Origin: Caulobacteraceae bacterium
GTDB lineage: Bacteria > Pseudomonadota > Alphaproteobacteria > Caulobacterales > Caulobacteraceae
DNA length: 35,059 bases
Direction of reading: 5' to 3'
NCBI GenBank assembly: GCA_947478785.1
Contig: CANJXI010000041.1
Location: 1-35,059, forward strand
In this document: one piece after another, positions 15,832-23,688 of the stretch
Numbering within the stretch: position 1 is the stretch's first letter
Layout of the letters: each line of letters opens with the position of its first letter
The notes under the pieces: generated by a model
The model's input: the letters and a program-made list of their open reading frames with translations, nothing else
The model's database searches: none
What the model was told of the DNA's origin: nothing
Program-made: the position numbers and the translations under genes

Positions 15832-16421
15832 GTGGGCCGGCGCCGTTCTGGCTGCGCGTCTTCGTCGAGGACGGCGAACTCAAGCTCGCAAACCTGGTCA
15901 CCCTGTCGCGCGGGGTGCTGATCGCGCCCATCCTGTGGCTGCTGAGCGACGGGCGGACACTGGCGGCCGTGATCCTCTACGTCGTGGCGGCCTGCACGGA
16001 CCTGGTCGACGGGTGGCTCGCGCGGCGGAGCGGCCGGGCCTCGGCCTTCGGCGCGCAGCTCGACGCGGTGATCGACAACCTCTTTTCGCTGGCGATCCTG
16101 GCTTTCCTGCTGATGGCCTATCCGGGATTGGGCGGGCGTCACCCGGTGGCGCTGGCGGTGCTGTTCGCTGGGCCGGTCGCCTACCTGGCGGTGTCCTGGC
16201 TGCTGGCCCGGCGGCTGCTGATGTTCCATTTCTGGTCGGCGAAGGCGGGCGCGGTGGCGCTGTTCAGCCTCTGGCCGGTGGTGGCGATCACCGGCTGGGA
16301 AGGATGGATCGCGCTGGCCGCCGCGATCGTCGGCCTGAGCCGGCTGGAGCAGGTGGTGTTCATCCTGCGCGGCGGCCGCCACCTCGACGCGGCGCACGGG
16401 CTGGCGCGGGTGGAGCGGTAG
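15828..16421 (+). CDS. CDP-alcohol phosphatidyltransferase family protein
   Basis: 197 residues, integral membrane. The full family motif D-x2-D-G-x2-A-R-x8-G-x3-D-x3-D is present: D58, D61, G62, A65, R66, G75, D79, D83. Such enzymes displace CMP from a CDP-linked lipid or alcohol to form a phosphodiester. About five or six membrane segments are visible. Last gene of the coupled four-gene operon; the donor and acceptor are unknown. It differs from the larger CpgC at 23689, which carries an extra N-terminal domain. Confidence 0.9.
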   Translation: MSGPAPFWLRVFVEDGELKLANLVTLSRGVLIAPILWLLSDGRTLAAVILYVVAACTDLVDGWLARRSGRASAFGAQLDAVIDNLFSLAILAFLLMAYPGLGGRHPVALAVLFAGPVAYLAVSWLLARRLLMFHFWSAKAGAVALFSLWPVVAITGWEGWIALAAAIVGLSRLEQVVFILRGGRHLDAAHGLARVER

Positions 16422-16446
16422 GTCTGGTCGCTCATAGCCCTTTTGA

Positions 16447-16569
16447 CGTCATGGCCGGGCTTGTCCCGGCCACCCAGAGACACCGAAGGCTCACGGTTCG
16501 CACGGAGGCGCCCGACATCTTCTAAATCGCCCGCGTTTCTGGGTGGCCGGGACAAGCCCGGCCATGACG
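16447..16569. repeat. Palindromic dispersed repeat, copy 2
   Basis: Arms 16447-16476 and 16540-16569 are perfect 30-base inverted copies. It lies between the convergent CDP-alcohol transferase and aminotransferase genes. It is followed by a 45-base AT-rich stretch with a run of eight A at about 16574-16581, which reads as a T-run on the minus strand. Confidence 0.93.
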
Positions 16570-16614
16570 GTTCAAAAAAAATAAATCGTTGTATTAATTG
16601 AATAATCTTGCCAC

Positions 16615-17940
16615 TCACGCCACCGTGTCGATGACCGGGCCGAGGATCTCGACGATCCGGGCGATCTGGTCGGGGGAGACGATCAGGGGTGGGGAGAGCG
16701 CGATCACGTCGGCGGTGACGCGAACCAGCAGGCCCGCCGCCAGCGCCCGGTTCAGCACCTCGTAGCCGCGGGCGCCCGGCGCGCCTTTACGGGGCGCGAG
16801 CTCGATCGCCGCCATCAGGCCGAGGTTGCGGATGTCGATGACGTTGGCCCGGCCGCGCAGGCTGTGGACCGCCTCTTCCCAGACGGGCGCGAGGCTGGCG
16901 CAGCGGGCGAAGAGGTCCTCGCGGCGGTAGATGTCGAGCGTCGCGAGGCCGGCCGCGCAGGCCACGGGATGACCCGAGTAGGTGTAGCCGTGGAAGAACT
17001 CGATGGCGGTCTCCGGGCCCTGCATCAGGGCGTCGTGGATGCCCCGCCGGACGAAGACCGCGCCCATCGGCACGGCGGCGTTGGTGATGCCCTTGGCGGT
17101 GGTCATCAGGTCGGGCGTCACCCCGAAATATTGCGCCGCGAAGGGCGCGCCCAGGCGGCCGAAACCGGTGATCACCTCGTCGAAGATCAGCAGCAGGCCG
17201 TGCCGGTCGCAAAGCGCGCGCAGGCGTTCAAGATAGCCCACCGGCGGCGGCAGGACGCCGGCCGAGCCCGCCACCGGCTCGACGATGACGGCGGCGATGG
17301 TCTCGGCGCCATGCAGCGCGACCAGGCGTTCCAGGTCGTCGGCCTTCTCGACGCCGTGGTCGGGCAGGCCGCGGGAGAAGGCGTTCTTCTCCAGGTCGTG
17401 GGTGTGCGGCAGGTGGTCGACGCCGGGCAGGGTGACGAAGCCCCGGCGGTTGTTGACCAGGCCGCCTACCGACAGGCCGCCGAAACCCACCCCGTGGTAG
17501 CTGCGCTCGCGGCCGATCAGCCGGGTGCGCTGCCCCTCGCCGCGCGCCGCGTGGTAGGCCATGGCGATCTTCAGCGCCGTATCGACCGCCTCGGACCCCG
17601 AGTTCGTGAAGAAGACGCGGTCCAGGCCCTGGGGCGCGATCGTCGTCAGCGCCCGGGCGAACTCGAAGGCGATCGGGTGGCTCATCTGGAAGGGCGGGGC
17701 GAAGTCCAGCGTCATCAGCTGGCGATGGACCGCCTCGGCGATCTCCGGGCGGCCGTGGCCGGCGTTGACGCACCACAGGCCCGCCGTGCCGTCGAGGATC
17801 TCGCGGCCGTCCTCGGCTCGATAATGCATGCCGGCTGCGGCCACCAACAGGCGCGGGTCGGCCTTGAACTGCCGGTTGGCGGTGAACGGCATCCAGAAGG
17901 CCGAGAGGTCCGGGCGATTGTCGCCTGCGTATGCGGTCAT
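16615..17940 (-). CDS. Class III omega-amino acid:pyruvate aminotransferase
   Basis: 441 residues. PLP fold-type I enzyme; SYHGVGFGG (147-155), FDEV (D254) and the PLP lysine K283 in TTAKGITNAAVP are in place. The N-terminal WMPFTANRQF and DHLPHT segments resemble beta-alanine:pyruvate transaminases, so that substrate class is likely, though polyamine or taurine use is possible. It is transcribed alone, divergent from the cytidylyltransferase-like gene at 18063, and need not belong to the lipid locus. Confidence 0.93.
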   Translation of the reverse strand: MTAYAGDNRPDLSAFWMPFTANRQFKADPRLLVAAAGMHYRAEDGREILDGTAGLWCVNAGHGRPEIAEAVHRQLMTLDFAPPFQMSHPIAFEFARALTTIAPQGLDRVFFTNSGSEAVDTALKIAMAYHAARGEGQRTRLIGRERSYHGVGFGGLSVGGLVNNRRGFVTLPGVDHLPHTHDLEKNAFSRGLPDHGVEKADDLERLVALHGAETIAAVIVEPVAGSAGVLPPPVGYLERLRALCDRHGLLLIFDEVITGFGRLGAPFAAQYFGVTPDLMTTAKGITNAAVPMGAVFVRRGIHDALMQGPETAIEFFHGYTYSGHPVACAAGLATLDIYRREDLFARCASLAPVWEEAVHSLRGRANVIDIRNLGLMAAIELAPRKGAPGARGYEVLNRALAAGLLVRVTADVIALSPPLIVSPDQIARIVEILGPVIDTVA

Positions 17941-18062
17941 GGCGCCACCATGCCCCGAGCGGGGTGTCCGGGGAAAGGCCGCCGCGATGCGTCTAGCGGG
18001 TGCGCCGGCGCGGCGCCCCTGCTAGAGGGGGCGTTCGAATCCTGATCGAGGCGAAGAACGGC

Positions 18063-18818
18063 GTGGGCGGCGAGACCAAGGCGGTGATCCTGAGCGCGGG
18101 CCAGGGCAGGCGGCTGTCGCCGCTGACCGACGACCGGCCGAAGTGCCTGATCGCGCTGTCCGGGCGGACGGTGCTGAGCTGGCAGTTGCGCAACCTGCAC
18201 GCCGTGGGGGTGCGCGAGGCGGTGGTGGTCACCGGCTTCGGGGCGGAGCTGGTCGATGCGGAGGTGGCGGGCCTCGACCTGCCCGGCATGGCCGTGCGCA
18301 CGGTGTTCAACCCATTCTATTCGGTGTCCGACAACCTGGCGACCTGCTGGCTGGTGCGCGAGGAGCTGAGCGGCGGATCGCTGCTGCTGAACGGCGACAC
18401 CCTGTTCGAGCCGGCGGTGGCCGAACGGCTGATCGGGGCCCCGGACGCGGCGATCACCGTCACCATCGACCGCAAGGGTTCCTACGACGACGACGACATG
18501 AAGGTGCTGACCGAGGGCGCGACCTTGCGGGCCATCGGCAAGACGATCACCGCCTATGACGCCGAATCGATCGGCTTCCTGCGCTTCTCGGCGGAGGGGG
18601 CGGAGCTGTTCACCCGCCAGATCGAGGCGATCATCCGCCGGCCCGAAGGCCTGAAGCGCTGGTACCTGTCGGTGATCCACGAGATCGCCCAGCAGACCGG
18701 CGCGGTGCGGGTGCAGTCCATCGAGGGGCTGGGCTGGCAGGAGATGGACTTTCCCGCCGACGTGCCCCGGTGCCTGGCGATCACCGAGGGCTGGGCGGCC
18801 CGGGCGCTGGCCGGTTAG
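18063..18818 (+). CDS. LicC-like nucleotidyltransferase (phosphocholine/sugar-phosphate type)
   Basis: About 251 residues from GTG at 18063, chosen because the domain begins at once (TKAVILSAGQGRRL) and GAGG lies 14 bases upstream; the frame stays open to an ATG at 18000. The NTP-binding SAGQGRRLSPLT and PKCLI lysine (about K27) are intact, as is LLNGDTLFE. Relatives make CDP-choline or NDP-sugars. It ends tail-to-tail with the next gene: the TAG stop and the opposite TAA stop share bases at 18815-18818. Probably supplies an activated headgroup to the neighbouring lipid genes (inference). Confidence 0.82.
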   Translation: MGGETKAVILSAGQGRRLSPLTDDRPKCLIALSGRTVLSWQLRNLHAVGVREAVVVTGFGAELVDAEVAGLDLPGMAVRTVFNPFYSVSDNLATCWLVREELSGGSLLLNGDTLFEPAVAERLIGAPDAAITVTIDRKGSYDDDDMKVLTEGATLRAIGKTITAYDAESIGFLRFSAEGAELFTRQIEAIIRRPEGLKRWYLSVIHEIAQQTGAVRVQSIEGLGWQEMDFPADVPRCLAITEGWAARALAG

Positions 18819-19564
18819 GCGCCTTCGACAAGGCTACGCACCAGGTCGAGGTCGGCAGGCTTGTCGACGTCGATGGCGGCTTGGCCGTATGGGGTGCGAA
18901 CGGCGGCGGCCTTGACGCCGGCCCGCCGGCCAAGCGCGGTGACGGCTTCGTCCAGGCTGAGCAGGCCGAGCGCGTAGCCGACCAGCATGTCGGGCCCGAT
19001 GGTGAGCGCCATGCGCCAGGGGCGCTTGCGCTGGGTCTCGACGCGGCGCCAGAGATCGACGGCCCGGAGCGCGGCGGGGGTCCTGAGCAGGAAGAGGTTG
19101 CAGCCGCTGTAGCGGCCGTCGCGGAACTTCAGCCAGGTGCGGCGGGTCCCGGGCGCGGCGGCCTGGACGGCGGCCTCGGGGGCCAGCAGGACGGCGATGT
19201 CGGCGTCGGCCGGCGCGTCGTCGATGAACCGGCGAACCCACTCCGGCCGCAGCAGGGCGTGGTCGACGGTGGTGACCAGGAGCGGCGTCCCCAGCGTCTC
19301 GGCGGCCTGGCGGACGCTCAGGCTGACGCTGTCCGAGGCCTCAAGGCGTTCCACGCCGGCCCCCAGTTGGCCGGCCAGGGTCTCATCGTTCGTCGAGACC
19401 GCGATCCGCGTGGCGCCGGCGGCCCGCAAGGCGCCTTCCACCCGCGCCAGCAGGGTCTGGCCGCCCAGCGTGATCAGGCCCTTGTGGCTGACGCCGGCGT
19501 AGGTGGCGACCGGGTCCGGGTGGCCCCGCGAGCCCGCCAGCACCAGGGCGGTGAAACCGCTCAA
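18815..19564 (-). CDS. MobA-like NTP transferase domain protein
   Basis: 249 residues. The N-terminal LVLAGSRG motif (8-14) and the lysine near 28 (SHKGLITLGG) mark a MobA/IspD-like nucleotidyltransferase; the glycine loop is shorter than usual. TTG at 19564 overlaps the bcerS stop (TTGA), so it is translationally coupled to ceramide synthase. A longer in-frame reading to 20365 is only the shadow of bcerS. As last gene of the HIT - lptF-like - bcerS operon it likely acts in sphingolipid headgroup supply, but this is inferred from position only. Confidence 0.85.
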   Translation of the reverse strand: MSGFTALVLAGSRGHPDPVATYAGVSHKGLITLGGQTLLARVEGALRAAGATRIAVSTNDETLAGQLGAGVERLEASDSVSLSVRQAAETLGTPLLVTTVDHALLRPEWVRRFIDDAPADADIAVLLAPEAAVQAAAPGTRRTWLKFRDGRYSGCNLFLLRTPAALRAVDLWRRVETQRKRPWRMALTIGPDMLVGYALGLLSLDEAVTALGRRAGVKAAAVRTPYGQAAIDVDKPADLDLVRSLVEGA

Positions 19565-20700
19565 GCCAGGGCCTTCTCGTAGATGCGGTAGGTCTTGTAG
19601 CGCGCCCCGCCGGTCATCTCGCTGATCCGGCGCATGGGCATGTTGTCCTCCAGGATCCAGGAGAACTCGCACCATTCGTAACCCATCTTGCGCGCCTCGA
19701 CAGTGGCGGCGCTCATCATCTGGAAGGGCAGAAGCTTGGCGCGGGCGGAGCTGGCGAAGGCCTTGCGCACGCCCATCAGCGGCACGCGGGTGGACTTCAC
19801 CCGGGCGACCTTCAGGCGCCAGACCAGCTTGGCCCAGCCGAAGGGGAGCAGCTTGCCGCGCAGCCCGGCGATGGCTTCGTTGAGGTTGGGGATCATCACG
19901 CAGACGCCGGCCGAGCGGCCGTCGATCTCGGCGAACCAGACCAGCTTCGGGTCGATCAGCGGGCGCATGGAATTGGCCAGATGCTTGGTCTCGGCCTCGG
20001 TGGTGGGCGTGAAGCCCCAGTTGTCGCGCCAGGCGTCGTTGAGGATTTCGGTGAGGGTCGCGACCTCGTCGCCATAGCGCTTCATGTCGAGCTGGCGCAG
20101 CACGACCCCTGGCGAGGGCTGGCGGCTCACCCGCTTGAACAGCCGGTCGATCGGGTTGTCCGGCGCGAAGGAGACCAAGTAGGCGTAGACGTCCTTGATC
20201 TTGGCGTAGCCCTGTTCCTCGACGCGGGCGGCGGCGTAGGCCGGGTCGTGGCCCATCATCACCATCGGCGGCGTGTCGAAGCCGTCGACCAGCAGGCCAA
20301 CCTCCTCGTTGACCGAGAGGTTGAAGGGGCCGCGGATCGCGGCCATGCCGCGGGCCTTCAGCCACGCCTCGGCCTCGGCGAACAGGGCCCGGAAGACCGC
20401 CGGGTCGTCTTCCGCGGCGATCAGCCCGAAGGCGCCGGCGGGGCGGGCGGGATCCTGTGGGGCGAGGTGGTCGATCTGGGCGCTTATGCGGCCCACGTCC
20501 ACGCCGTCGCGGACGGCCAGCCAGAACTGGACGTCGGCATGGGCGAAGAACGGATTGACCTTGGCCGACAGCGCTTCGCGGCGCTCCATGAGCAGCGGGG
20601 CGACATAGGCCGGGTCGCTCGCGTTGAGCCGCATCGGCAGGCGGATGAACCGCTCGAGTTCGGCGGGCGTGCGGACCGGGACGACGTCGAGGCCGGCCAT
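19561..20700 (-). CDS. bcerS: Bacterial ceramide synthase (GNAT-like N-acyltransferase)
   Basis: 379 residues. It looks like a GNAT-related protein and matches, from memory, the Caulobacter ceramide synthase (CC_1154) in size, sequence style and position. That enzyme transfers an acyl group to 3-ketosphinganine to give 3-ketoceramide. Recognisable segments are GPFNLSVNEEVGLLVDGFD (about 120-138) and a C-terminal acyltransferase half ending with EWCEFSWILEDN and MTGGARYKTYRIYEK. ATG at 20700 overlaps the lptF-like stop by one base (TGATG). Earlier in-frame starts re-read that gene. Confidence 0.88.
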   Translation of the reverse strand: MAGLDVVPVRTPAELERFIRLPMRLNASDPAYVAPLLMERREALSAKVNPFFAHADVQFWLAVRDGVDVGRISAQIDHLAPQDPARPAGAFGLIAAEDDPAVFRALFAEAEAWLKARGMAAIRGPFNLSVNEEVGLLVDGFDTPPMVMMGHDPAYAAARVEEQGYAKIKDVYAYLVSFAPDNPIDRLFKRVSRQPSPGVVLRQLDMKRYGDEVATLTEILNDAWRDNWGFTPTTEAETKHLANSMRPLIDPKLVWFAEIDGRSAGVCVMIPNLNEAIAGLRGKLLPFGWAKLVWRLKVARVKSTRVPLMGVRKAFASSARAKLLPFQMMSAATVEARKMGYEWCEFSWILEDNMPMRRISEMTGGARYKTYRIYEKALA

Positions 20701-21761
20701 CAGCCTTCGAGTCGCAGCAGCGCCGTCACGCCCAGCGCCGCGAAGATCAGCGGCGCGGTCCAGGCGGCCAGGAACGGCGCCATGGCCCCGCTCTCGCCCA
20801 GCGCCGACAGCATCCCGTCGACCACCAGATAGAGCAGGCCCGCGCCGAGGCTGCTGACGACGAAGACGGCGCCCCGGCTGGAGCGGAAGCTGGCGAGCGC
20901 GATGGGCGCGGTCAGCAGCAGCATGACCACCGCGCCAAGTGGGGCGGAGAAGGTGCGCTGGACGCGGGTGGCGTAGTAGGCCGGGGGCCGCTGAGCGCCG
21001 CCGCCGGCCAACGCCCGGCTGGCGGTCGCCGCCGAAAGCATCTGGTCGCCGAAGAACAGCGACTGGACATCGACCGGTTCGAAGGCCGAGGCCCAGGTCA
21101 TCGCCGCGGCCTGGCTGGTGCGCACGCCGCCGGCGTCGAAGCGGGTGAAATGCGGCGCGTCGAGCCGCCAGCCGCCATGACCGTAGACCGCGCTCGGCGC
21201 CTGGATCCGCTCGACAAGCTGCCCGGCCGGGTCGCGCCGGTAGATGCTGACCGCGGTGAGGGTCCGGCCGGTCAGGTCGGTGGTCGTGGCGACGGCCAGG
21301 TCGGCGCCGACGCGAAAGGCGCGGGGCTTGGGGGCCGTGGCCGGGGCCGGGGGCGCGGTGTCCTGCCACCAGGTCTGCAGGGCCGGATCGGTGCGCGGGG
21401 CGACCAGCTCCACGGCAACGAGATCGATCGCCACGACCGCGAGCGCGGCGGGCAGCGCCATCCCCAGGATCCGGTAGGCCGAGACGCCGGAGGCCCGCAT
21501 GGCGGCGATCTCGCTGTCGCCGGCCAGCTTCATGAAGGCGAAGATCGCGCCCGCCAGGACGCCCAGGGGCGCGGCCTGCTGGACCATCCGGGGGAGGCGC
21601 AGGGCGGTGTAGTGGAGGATGCCGCCGAACCCGAGGTCGCGCTGGATAATCTCCTGGGAGACGTCCAGCAGGTCGAGGATCTGCAGCACGGCCAGGATGA
21701 CGATGCTGGCGGCCAGGACCCGGATCGCCACCTGGCGCAGCACATAGTTGCCGAGCTTCAT
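20700..21761 (-). CDS. LptF/LptG (YjgP/YjgQ) family permease, sphingolipid-locus paralogue
   Basis: 353 residues. Membrane segments lie at the N-terminus (about 11-31, 60-78, 100-120) and at the C-terminus (three from about 268), around a periplasmic jellyroll-like domain (about 130-260), the LptF/G layout. In LPS export, LptF and LptG form the membrane part with ATPase LptB. Only one gene is here, with no lptG or lptB next to it, and it is coupled to bcerS and the HIT gene. A ceramide or anionic sphingolipid export role is inferred, together with the LptC-like protein at 33517. Confidence 0.88.
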   Translation of the reverse strand: MKLGNYVLRQVAIRVLAASIVILAVLQILDLLDVSQEIIQRDLGFGGILHYTALRLPRMVQQAAPLGVLAGAIFAFMKLAGDSEIAAMRASGVSAYRILGMALPAALAVVAIDLVAVELVAPRTDPALQTWWQDTAPPAPATAPKPRAFRVGADLAVATTTDLTGRTLTAVSIYRRDPAGQLVERIQAPSAVYGHGGWRLDAPHFTRFDAGGVRTSQAAAMTWASAFEPVDVQSLFFGDQMLSAATASRALAGGGAQRPPAYYATRVQRTFSAPLGAVVMLLLTAPIALASFRSSRGAVFVVSSLGAGLLYLVVDGMLSALGESGAMAPFLAAWTAPLIFAALGVTALLRLEG

Positions 21762-22195
21762 GCCGTGGGCCAGTCCTGGCGAAGCCAGGCCGCCAGGCGC
21801 TCGGCGCCCTCCAGGCCGAGGTCTATGGCGCCGCCCAGGTCGGGCTGCGCCGGCCAGCCGGCGTCGCGGAAAGTCTGGCCGTTATGGACCCGCTCGCCCG
21901 CGTAGCGCGGGATCACATGGAAGTGCACGTCGCGGTCGACCATCATCAGCATGAGGTAGTTGATCTTCTCATAGGCCACGGCCTTGCGCAGCATGGCCTC
22001 GATCCCGGCCACCGCCGCGCGCAGGTCGGCGAAGGCCTCGGCGCTGAGGTCCGCGAAGGCCTGGACCGGCTCTTTGCAAATCAGCACGAGGGCGCCAAGG
22101 GTCGGCTGCTTGGGTCGGGCCAGCACCAGCCAGCTGCGGGTTTCCGCGACCAGCGTGGCTGGATATCCGAAGCTGATGGCGGTGGCGTTGGTCAT
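21758..22195 (-). CDS. HIT-family protein
   Basis: 145 residues. The histidine-triad nucleotide-binding motif is seen as VHFHVIPRY (H-x-H-x-x-P), a Fhit/HinT-like variant. Members hydrolyse dinucleotides or nucleotide conjugates, in the cytosol. Start ATG at 22195; the stop overlaps the lptF-like start (ATGA), so it leads the operon HIT - lptF-like - bcerS - NTP transferase. Its presence beside two or three nucleotide-activating enzymes suggests clean-up of CDP- or NDP-intermediates (inference). Confidence 0.85.
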   Translation of the reverse strand: MTNATAISFGYPATLVAETRSWLVLARPKQPTLGALVLICKEPVQAFADLSAEAFADLRAAVAGIEAMLRKAVAYEKINYLMLMMVDRDVHFHVIPRYAGERVHNGQTFRDAGWPAQPDLGGAIDLGLEGAERLAAWLRQDWPTA

Positions 22196-22256
22196 AAATT
22201 GGTCTCGCCGGTCGGCTCAGTGGCGGTCTGATACATCGAGAGGGTCTTCATTGCCC

Positions 22257-22736
22257 ATGAAATCAGCGATCATTGCGGCGGTCTTCGGGCTGATCGGCCT
22301 GTTGCCGGCGGCGAGCCCCGCCCAGGCGGCCGGGGCGGAGGACTGCGCCGGCAAGCCGAGCGGCGCCAAGCTCACCGTCCAAGTCACCGGCGTGCGCGCG
22401 TCGAAGGGCCAGGTGGCGGTCACCGTCTATCCCAATGATCCCAATCGTTTCCTGGCCCCGCACGGCAAGCTGGCGCGGGTGCGCGCGACCGCCCAGGCCC
22501 CGACGACCACCGCCTGTTTCTGGCTGCCGGCGCCGGGGGCCTATGCGGTCGCCGTCTATCACGACGAGAACGGCAACAACACGTTCGACCGTTCGGCCCT
22601 GGGCCTGCCGGCGGAAGGCTTCGGCTTCACCAACAACCCGCGCACGCCGACGGGCCTGCCGCCGTTGTCGGCGGTGCGGTTCAACACCACCGGCGCGGAA
22701 ACGACGGTGCGAATCAAGCTGCGATACCTGTCCTGA
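22257..22736 (+). CDS. DUF2141 secreted protein
   Basis: 159 residues. A cleavable signal peptide (about residues 1-24, ending SPAQA-AGA) precedes a DUF2141 beta-sandwich domain, recognised from the AVYHDENGNNTFDR segment, which looks like a calcium-type loop. ATG at 22257 or in-frame TTG at 22251 may start it; GAGAGGG lies at 22239-22245. Function unknown, probably periplasmic or outer-membrane associated. The gene is divergent from HIT and its 3' end overlaps the opposite phosphoesterase gene by 23 bases. Confidence 0.85.
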   Translation: MKSAIIAAVFGLIGLLPAASPAQAAGAEDCAGKPSGAKLTVQVTGVRASKGQVAVTVYPNDPNRFLAPHGKLARVRATAQAPTTTACFWLPAPGAYAVAVYHDENGNNTFDRSALGLPAEGFGFTNNPRTPTGLPPLSAVRFNTTGAETTVRIKLRYLS

Positions 22737-23607
22737 ACGCGGGCAGGCGGTAGCGGCCGATCTCGCCGATCACGCCCGTGGCCGTATCGAGGCCGCGGGC
22801 GATCACCTCGACCTGGGCCGCCGAGATCTCGATGGCGTGCCACCGGGCGGCGGGATGGCCGTGCCCCGGCGTGGCCGAGGCGGAGGGGACGCCCAGGACC
22901 GGGATCGGCCCGGCGGGACTCGCCGTCTTCCCGAACGCCGCCTCGTGGCCGTGGCCGTGCAGCACGAGCTCGGCGCCGCAGCGGGCGAGGACCTCGCGCA
23001 GTCCAGCGGCGTCGATGAGCGCCTTGCGGCGGGACACCACGCCATCGACGGGCGGGTGATGCAGCAGGACGACGCGGAGACGTTTTTCCCGGCCCAGCTC
23101 GCTGAGCAGGTCGGCCAGGCGCTCGATCTGTTGCGCGCCGAGCCGGCCGGTGGCGAACAGGGGCGGGGTCGGTATGGCCGAGCAGAGGTTCACCAGCGCC
23201 ACCTCGCCCCGCCGGCGAACGTGTGGGAAGTCGCCGTCTCCGGCGTCACCGAACCACGGCGCGAGACCCGCGAATCGGCGGCCTTCGTCCTGCGCCACCA
23301 GGGCGTCGTGGTTGCCGGGGCTGACGGTGACGCCGGAGGCGGGTCCCAGGGTTTCGAGCCAGGCCCGGGCCCCGGCGAATTCGGCGAGGGTCGAGAAGTT
23401 GGTGAGGTCGCCGGTGACCGCCACGTGATCGCAGGCCTGGGCGGCGACGTCCGCCGTGATGGCCGCCAGGACGGCGGGATCGTGACCCCGCCGCTTGCGC
23501 CGCCAGGCCAGGCGGCTGAGCGCGCGCTTCGCCGCCAGCTCGCCCCGCGCGCCCGGCCCGGCGGGCGGCGGCAGGTGCGGGTCGGACAGGTGGGCGAGGC
23601 GAAACAC
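22714..23607 (-). CDS. Calcineurin-like metallophosphoesterase
   Basis: 297 residues. All metal-ligand motifs are present: LSDPHL (D9, H11), GDLT, GNHD, HHPP and GHGHE. No signal peptide, so cytosolic. Relatives include cyclic nucleotide and UDP-diacylglucosamine hydrolases; the substrate here is not determinable. The gene is divergent from cpgC (81 bases between starts) and keeps this place in the Caulobacter sphingolipid region as I remember it, so a lipid-phosphate or nucleotide-lipid substrate is possible. Confidence 0.9.
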   Translation of the reverse strand: MFRLAHLSDPHLPPPAGPGARGELAAKRALSRLAWRRKRRGHDPAVLAAITADVAAQACDHVAVTGDLTNFSTLAEFAGARAWLETLGPASGVTVSPGNHDALVAQDEGRRFAGLAPWFGDAGDGDFPHVRRRGEVALVNLCSAIPTPPLFATGRLGAQQIERLADLLSELGREKRLRVVLLHHPPVDGVVSRRKALIDAAGLREVLARCGAELVLHGHGHEAAFGKTASPAGPIPVLGVPSASATPGHGHPAARWHAIEISAAQVEVIARGLDTATGVIGEIGRYRLPAFRTGIAA

Positions 23608-23688
23608 GACGTGTGGGACCCGAGCTTATGGCCTTCCGGAGCCGGAGCGGCGTAAGAGACTGACCAGCATCTACAGGGACAAGCCAAG

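Noticed and set aside
16864..18045. Plus-strand open frame of 393 codons
   Set aside because: Antisense of the aminotransferase gene; no domain.
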